Shown: positions 7,313-11,764 of the stretch, piece by piece
How the letters are laid out: each line of letters begins with the position of its first letter
Numbering within the stretch: the first letter of the stretch is position 1
DNA from: Euperipatoides rowelli
Lineage: Eukaryota; Onychophora; Udeonychophora; Euonychophora; Peripatopsidae
Direction: 5' to 3' (one strand)
Length of the DNA stretch: 11,764 nt
Assembly: GCA_003024985.2 (NCBI GenBank)
Contig: PXIH01S0007497.1
Position numbers and translations under genes: made by a program
The notes under the pieces: model-generated
Databases searched by the model: none
What the model saw: only the letters and a program-made list of their open reading frames with translations
Told to the model about the DNA's origin: nothing

Positions 7313-8134
7313 GCATTAGGTAAATAAATTTGATGACAATTAGTCTCCATATAATACCTTCCATTTCAATTAACTTTATTTAGTTAAATATGTTAATTGA
7401 AATATTAAAGAAAAAATGAATGTCTAAGTTATGTATTTTTTTTAATTAGCCTATTGTTTTTGTTTAATGCATGAGCATTTCCTGTTTAGAACTGTAAATA
7501 CTAGAAATCTAAAATTATTTATCATTATTTGTAATTTATTTTCTATATTAAATATTTAAAAACTGATGATTAGTTATATAAATTTGGCCATTTTTTTTTT
7601 TTTCCTTTGTTTATTTGCCATAAATTTGCAATTATTTAAAATTCCTGACAGAAATACAACAGATGATTTTAAAATTATTTTAAATTGCTGAAACAAGGAA
7701 ATTAATGGAAATTTTTACCCAGAATTTGTCAGAATCTGATTATTTTTAAAAATACATTTAGCCTTTTTCACTGCCCATATAGGAAATACTGATGAGAAGT
7801 ACATGGCTTCCTCAACAAGTCATGATTTTCAAATAAAAAGAATCAAAATTCAAATTATCAAAATTAATAGTTGATAATCGCATATTGATCAAAATATCTC
7901 AATCCTAGATGTGTTTATTTAGAATTGAAATAGGTAAGTTGAAAAAAAATAATTAAAAAACGCTTAATAATATTTATTTTATTATTATTATTAACCGGTA
8001 TTTATTAGCTGAAAGAAATAGTACAAAATGAGCAGGTAAGATGGCAGCGGATTGAAAATGAAGTGGTTCTATTTGCATAGAGGCCACATCCCTGGAATTT
8101 ATCATTCTTGGGAAGACATAAAAATCAATATTAA
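7313..8134. other. AT-rich stretch without recognisable gene
   Basis: Contains poly(T) runs (7589-7603), A/T homopolymers and a TTATTATTATTATT run near 7978-7992. A piece at 7783-7840 follows a pyrimidine-rich acceptor-like sequence but has no supporting protein motif. Nothing else is recognisable. Confidence 0.45.
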
Positions 8135-8318
8135 GAACTTTCCGGTCAGATTTCGTTATCTGCCCACCAATATTTGCGGAAGAATATTAGATTTGGTGAA
8201 CAAACAACTAATCGTAAGCTAAAAAGCGAAAGTCGCCTTTTAGCACACGATCTGGAGTTGTTTGCTCACCAGATCTAATATCCCTCCACCAATATGTGGT
8301 GGGATACCGTGAAAGTTC
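8135..8318. repeat. 184-bp near-perfect foldback (hairpin)
   Basis: The two arms pair almost from end to apex. GAACTTTC (8135-8142) pairs with GAAAGTTC (8311-8318). CCCACC (8163-8168) pairs with GGTGGG (8298-8303). Positions 8184-8209 pair with 8256-8281, matching 24 of 26. GCTAAAAAGCGA (8218-8229) pairs with TCGCCTTTTAGC (8233-8244), matching 11 of 12, around a 3-base apex at 8230-8232. The outermost segment has a few unpaired bases on the left arm. No clear target duplication was seen. It may be a foldback/MITE-type DNA element or a source of long hairpin RNA. Confidence 0.8.
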
Positions 8319-9145
8319 AGCCTTCTGATACGATTATCAAAAACTTATCTTTCTAGGTAAACAACTGGGTCAAGAATATATCAGCTAATAATTTATCAAT
8401 CAAATAAGTCATGTGATTTTATGACCTTGAGATTTTCAAATATATAAATCTAAATTTACCTGATCATTTAAAGTATTATTGATAGGTTTTTATAGTTTAT
8501 CCTAGCGGATATATTACATTTGGAATTTTTTTAAACTTCTGAACTATAACAAACATAAATAATGTTTCTCTGGATTAATAAAGACTAAAGCTAAGTGACA
8601 TTATTTAGACCCAAATTGTACAATTTCTCGTACCTGTGGCGAGATTTTAAAATATAGTTTCAATCATGGTTAAATTTTTTTGGTTTTGTTCTGGAATACC
8701 ACATTATTACCTGGTTTTATTATATTCTTAACCTTTACACTTACCCTGAATCCTAACTATTACATGTGAAATACACTATGCTCAAACCCTATGATAATCA
8801 AAATGTGAAATACACTTACTGTACGTGTGAAATAATCATATAATTATTAAGTTTTAATACCAGGATATTTTCAGCCATTACGATCATAGAAATGAATTGA
8901 CAATAATTTGATAATTAAGTAACTAAACTATTTTTTATTTCTTTATTTTTTTTTTTTAAAAAATGTTTTACCTCTAAGGGTGTAACGCACAATATTTACA
9001 AAGGTTTTTACAAGCAGTCGTTCCAGATTGCAGCAATGATGCATAGTCTGTATTCGATGAGTGGTCAGCCATAACTCTTGTTCCAATTCTTAAATCTTGT
9101 GGACGCAAAGTCCGAATTACTTCTGACTGGATGAATAGAAACTTC
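8319..9145. other. AT-rich flank of the copia element; no recognisable gene
   Basis: Contains two copies of TGTGAAATACACT (near 8765 and 8803) and poly(T) near 8947-8958. The segment at about 8974-9145 is less AT-rich and has an open minus-strand frame running into the LTR, but its translation matches nothing I know. It may be host DNA or an older repeat at the insertion site. Confidence 0.4.
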
Positions 9146-9276
9146 AATCTCACAGACTGGGTCAATTTTATCGAAGCAAATCACNGTAATCTTGAGTATT
9201 AACCTTGAACTAATATGCTGAGGGAAGTAACAATTATATGAGTGATCACTAGAAATCATAAAGTTCAACTAATAAA

Positions 9277-9282
9277 TTTATT
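9277..9282 (-). terminator. Polyadenylation signal AATAAA in the LTR
   Basis: TTTATT on the plus strand reads AATAAA on the minus strand, about 180 bases downstream of the TATA-like run of the same LTR. It is well placed to end the element's RNA in R/U5. Confidence 0.6.
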
Positions 9283-9457
9283 TTGCAGATAAAACACTGG
9301 ATACAAAACTGTACTAAAAATATTACCATACACAACAAGATNGCGACAGGTTCACAAGACGAAAGTGAAGCCTTCCCATGATGCTAAGTTAGCAATGGTA
9401 GTCATGGTTACTAAATTGGCTATACAACACTAAGTAAACAAATCAAAACAGATAGTT

Positions 9458-9470
9458 AAATATATATATA
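9458..9470 (-). promoter_or_regulatory. TATA-like element in U3 of the LTR
   Basis: The minus strand reads TATATATATATTT within U3. In an AT-rich genome such runs are common, so the promoter role is inferred from its position upstream of the AATAAA signal. Confidence 0.45.
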
Positions 9471-9626
9471 CAGTAACTTCTAATAGTGAGGATACTAAAC
9501 TAATCTATGAATGATTAAATATAAATGTTAATAAGCAATATACATAATAAAATAAGATATCATAATTAATGGCAATAATAATTAAATTATATATTTTTGG
9601 TGATAAATAGGTAATGAAACTTAATA

Positions 9627-9642
9627 CCCCCCCTGAAGTCCT
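9627..9642 (-). promoter_or_regulatory. Polypurine tract
   Basis: The minus strand reads AGGACTTCAGGGGGGG and ends directly at the LTR start. A purine run with seven G residues abutting the 3' LTR is the plus-strand DNA primer site of LTR retrotransposons. Confidence 0.8.
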
Positions 9643-9681
9643 ATTTTCACTATGATTTGAGGCAAGTTCAAAAGATCAATT

Positions 9682-10473
9682 TTAATCTACTTTTGTAAAG
9701 CCTAGTTCATTGACACAACTGGAGAACTTGGGTCCTCCCAACGGCTTGGTGAGGACATCGGCCAGCATAATTTCAGTTGGACAATAAATTAGCTTGACAC
9801 ATCCCGACTTGACCAGTTCCTGCAGGTAAAAATATTTAATATCAATGTGTTTTGCTCTGCGTGTACATTTTTGAGCCTCAGCCATGTGTTGCCCACTTTG
9901 ACTGTCAGTCAACAATATATTAGGTAATTCTACAGTTATTAGCATTTCGTTCAACAGTTCTTTAATCCAACATATGTTTTGACCAGCCATTGCTGCAGCT
10001 ACAAACTCGGCCTCAGCTGTGGATAAAGCAACGCTCTTTTGGCAAGCAGTTTTCCAAGCGATAAGGCTATTCCCCAAATAATGCAACATGCCACTGGTAG
10101 ATCTTCTGTTTCCCAGGTCACCCCCCCAGTCAGCATCACAGTAAGATTTTAAACAGTTTAAATTACCCCCTCCCATTCTTAATTTAAATCCCAGAGACCC
10201 TTTTAAATACCTAATAATCCTTTTTGCTGCCTCCCAATCAAGTTTAGTAGGCTGGGATGTGTGACGGCTCAATAGATTGACAGCCAGATGAATATCCGGT
10301 CTGCTAACATTACTCACATATAACAAGGATCCGATAACTTGTTGATAGGATTTATTATCAGGCAGCACATTGCTAATCTCTGTCATCCGGCTTTGTTGAT
10401 AATCGCTATGCATAGGAGTTATGGCTATTTTACCTAAGCTTAAGTTGTATTTATCAATAAGTCTTTGTATCAT
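9682..10473 (-). pseudogene. copia polyprotein, C-terminal part: RT connection and RNase H
   Basis: An uninterrupted 263-codon frame. Residues 43-92 ('YQQVIGSLLYVSNVSRPDI' through 'AAKRIIRYLKGS') are the RT-connection region typical of copia Pol. RNase H follows, with 'YCDADW' (111-116), 'STAEAEF' (151-157), 'LLTDSQS' (187-193), 'RRAKHIDIKYF' (205-215) and 'ADVLTKPLG' (238-246). These supply the acidic catalytic residues and the conserved C-terminal end, so the domain looks complete. RNase H degrades RNA in the RNA:DNA hybrid during reverse transcription. The frame begins with a Met codon four bases inside the upstream frame, but this is not a true start: a one-base indel near 10470-10480 separates it from the reverse-transcriptase frame. 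The polypurine tract lies about 40 bases after the stop. Confidence 0.93.
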
Positions 10474-11681
10474 TGGTCTCTCTGATGTATTAAATAAGAT
10501 TGTCTGTCTTGTGAAAATTCTATGTTCATCCCTAAATATTGCTGCACCCTCCCCAAATCTTTCAGTTTGTAGTCATTTCTTAATTTGTCAATTATAGAAT
10601 CAATGAGTGATGGAAACTTACTAGCTATTAATATATCATCAACGTGAATCAGTGAATAAGCCAGACCCTCTGGTCCATTGATTATGTATAAGCAAGGGTC
10701 TACCAAATTATTGACAAAACCTATGCCTTTAAGTGATTCATCTATTTTGGAGTTCCAGCATTTGGCTGCCTGCTTAAGACCGTACATAGATTTTTTTAGT
10801 AGATATATCTTGTTTCTTTTATCGGAGTCATCACGTTCAGTAATTTGGATGTACAGTATTTCATCCAAATCCCCGTAAAGGAATGCAGATGATATATCAC
10901 AATGGTTAATGGTCATACCCTGGTCTGCTGCCATAGTCAATAAAATCCTTATAGTAACCTGATTTACTACTGGTGCGAATGTATCACCATAATCAACTCC
11001 AGGTACCTGACTGTATCCTTTGGCCACCAAACGGGCTCTGATTTTACTAACTTCATTGTGGGTATTATATTTCACAGAATAAGTCCACCTAGATTTAATT
11101 ATTCGTGAATTAGGTTGGGGCACACACTCTGTTATAACTTTGCTATCAGTCAAAATAGCCATTTCGTTGTTCATCTCTTTCTTCCATAGTGTTTGTTCGT
11201 TTTCACTTAATGTTAACATATCTTCCTCATCCTCTGGATTACGAGTTATGCATCGTAGTTCGAATGTGTCCTCTGTTGTGTTAATAAAGCTCCTGGTCCT
11301 AACAACATAATTTTTTTCATGCCAAAGGCCTTCCAATACTAGAGTTTCCTCTCTATAAATCTGACAATGATTATGAATGTACTTGATGTGAAATCCTTTG
11401 TTTAGTAATAACTGGGTTGAAATGGTATTAACTGTCTCTTCCGGGTTTATTCTCACGTTTTTGATAGGCACCTCTACTACTCGATTTTCGTTGTTTATCC
11501 ATTCTATCAATCCACTCGCTTGTTCCACGTTATTAATAGTATCCTTTCTCACTCGCCTGAGTTGACCGATATTTACACAGGAATGAAATTCCCTTGCACC
11601 ATCTATTATCCACTGGTATTCCATAATAATAATATATATCCCAATAAATACCGATCGATTAGACCTTGAACGAAATATCAA
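10470..11681 (-). pseudogene. copia polyprotein, N-terminal part: protease remnant fused to reverse transcriptase
   Basis: An open frame of 403 codons; the first ATG is at 11624-11622, giving 384 residues. Residues 22-34 ('YQWIIDGAREFHS') match the copia protease start, usually W(I/L)(I/V)DSGA..H, but the catalytic Ser is missing (D-G-A). Residues 66-127 resemble the end of protease and the pre-integrase region. Within about 30 residues the frame enters reverse transcriptase (from about 166). That domain shows 'ARLVAKGYSQVPGVDYGDTF' (216-235), 'HCDISSAFLYG' (260-270), 'SMYGLKQAAKCW' (298-309) and the active site 'HVDDILIAS' (346-354). The integrase core that normally lies between these parts, and Gag before them, are absent although the frame stays open across the junction. 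The frame stops at 10470 by a frameshift, before RNase H. Confidence 0.93.
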
Positions 11682-11713
11682 CAGATGAAGAATATGCGCA
11701 TACGAAGCCTACA

Positions 11714-11728
11714 TCAGTCTCATAATCT
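11714..11728 (-). promoter_or_regulatory. Primer-binding site matching the elongator tRNA-Met anticodon arm
   Basis: The plus strand reads TCAGTCTCATAATCT, identical over 15 bases to the anticodon arm (CAT anticodon) of animal elongator tRNA-Met as I recall it. The minus-strand element RNA can therefore pair with an internal part of that tRNA right at the LTR edge. Known copia elements prime from a cleaved 5' half of initiator tRNA-Met. This site implies the same half-tRNA mode with elongator tRNA-Met. The last few bases overlap the presumed LTR edge. Confidence 0.75.
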
Positions 11729-11764
11729 CACAGACTGGGTCAATTTTATCGAAGCAAATCACAG
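11724..11764 (-). repeat. 5' LTR of the copia element, inner edge only
   Basis: The first 39 of these 41 bases repeat 9146-9184 in the same orientation. Only the U5 end is inside the window, so length, TSD and promoter cannot be judged. Confidence 0.85.

Larger units (their letters stand above)
9146..9626 (-). repeat. 3' LTR of the copia element
   Basis: About 481 bp between the polypurine tract and the inner-edge sequence that recurs at the window end. On the minus strand it carries a TATA-like run (9458-9470) and an AATAAA signal (9277-9282), in the order expected for U3, R and U5. The boundary at 9146 is uncertain by about 5 bases, because the shared AAT may come from the primer-binding site in the other copy. 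Its visible ends (TATTAAG start, GTGAG/ATT end) do not show the usual TG...CA. Two N bases occur (9185, 9342). Confidence 0.8.
9146..11764 (-). mobile_element. Ty1/copia LTR retrotransposon, internally deleted, cut by the window end
   Basis: Minus-strand order is: partial 5' LTR (from 11764 down to about 11724), primer-binding site, short leader, protease remnant, reverse transcriptase, RNase H, polypurine tract, 3' LTR (9626 down to 9146). The two LTR pieces share 39 bases (9146-9184 and 11724-11762) without a mismatch; the next base is an N in one copy. The internal part is only about 2.1 kb because Gag and the integrase core are absent. The element would therefore need Gag and integrase from intact relatives. 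Insertion-site duplications cannot be checked because the far end lies outside the window. Confidence 0.92.

Noticed and set aside
7783-7840. Possible terminal exon after an acceptor-like CCTTTTTCACTGCCCATATAG, with AATAAA nearby
   Set aside because: The short translation has no motif and does not match the expected SLC13 continuation ('NTW'); AATAAA is common in AT-rich DNA.
8974-9268. Two overlapping minus-strand frames at the inner edge of the LTR
   Set aside because: They cross the LTR boundary, one includes an N, and neither has a recognisable domain; most likely flank and LTR sequence read by chance.
10678-10878. 66-codon plus-strand open frame
   Set aside because: It is the antisense shadow of the copia reverse transcriptase.
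1-11764. A new defence or biosynthetic gene system
   Set aside because: Every well-supported coding region is a retrotransposon remnant, plus one candidate host exon; no cluster of cooperating unknown genes is present.

Overview
This window looks like AT-rich nuclear DNA of an invertebrate animal. It has a metazoan-type splice acceptor and donor pair, animal retrotransposon types (Ty1/copia, a gag with a zinc knuckle, a non-LTR reverse transcriptase, a tRNA-derived SINE), a TTAA-flanked MITE and abundant microsatellite sequence. No bacterial operon, promoter or ribosome-binding-site logic is visible. The species cannot be named from the sequence. Four isolated N bases (1525, 4753, 9185, 9342) suggest ambiguous calls in a draft assembly.

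Layout. 1-429: no recognisable gene. 430-1183: decayed retrotransposon gag (capsid-like region, then a CCHC zinc knuckle), broken by stops and a frameshift. 1209-1862: a 646-bp MITE with 12-bp terminal inverted repeats between two TTAA copies, which is the piggyBac pattern, inserted just behind the zinc knuckle. 1863-3474: AT-rich, stop-riddled DNA, possibly the decayed rest of the gag-bearing element. 3475-3788: five tandem copies of a 63-bp unit. 3982-5130: 5'-truncated non-LTR retrotransposon (C-terminal part of the reverse transcriptase plus 3' UTR), split by a 238-bp tRNA-derived SINE on the minus strand with a perfect 17-bp target-site duplication. 6148-6790: mosaic repeat block with three CCATATATGG palindromes and GAGAAT-type microsatellite. 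6831-6878: a candidate 48-bp host exon resembling a C-terminal membrane segment of SLC13 (Na+/dicarboxylate-citrate) transporters. 7131-7312: TA/TGTA microsatellite. 8135-8318: a 184-bp near-perfect foldback. 9146-11764: a Ty1/copia element on the minus strand, cut by the window end.

The copia element is the best-preserved unit. Read on the minus strand it has a partial 5' LTR, a primer-binding site matching the anticodon arm of elongator tRNA-Met, a protease remnant, reverse transcriptase, RNase H, a polypurine tract and a 3' LTR. Gag and the integrase core are missing, so it probably depends on other copies for packaging and integration. One frameshift separates reverse transcriptase from RNase H.

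I did not find a convincing new gene system. The most unusual structures are the internally deleted copia with its internal tRNA-Met primer site, the TTAA MITE with three GCGC palindromes, the SINE-in-LINE nesting, the 184-bp hairpin and the intronic repeat block next to the candidate SLC13 exon.
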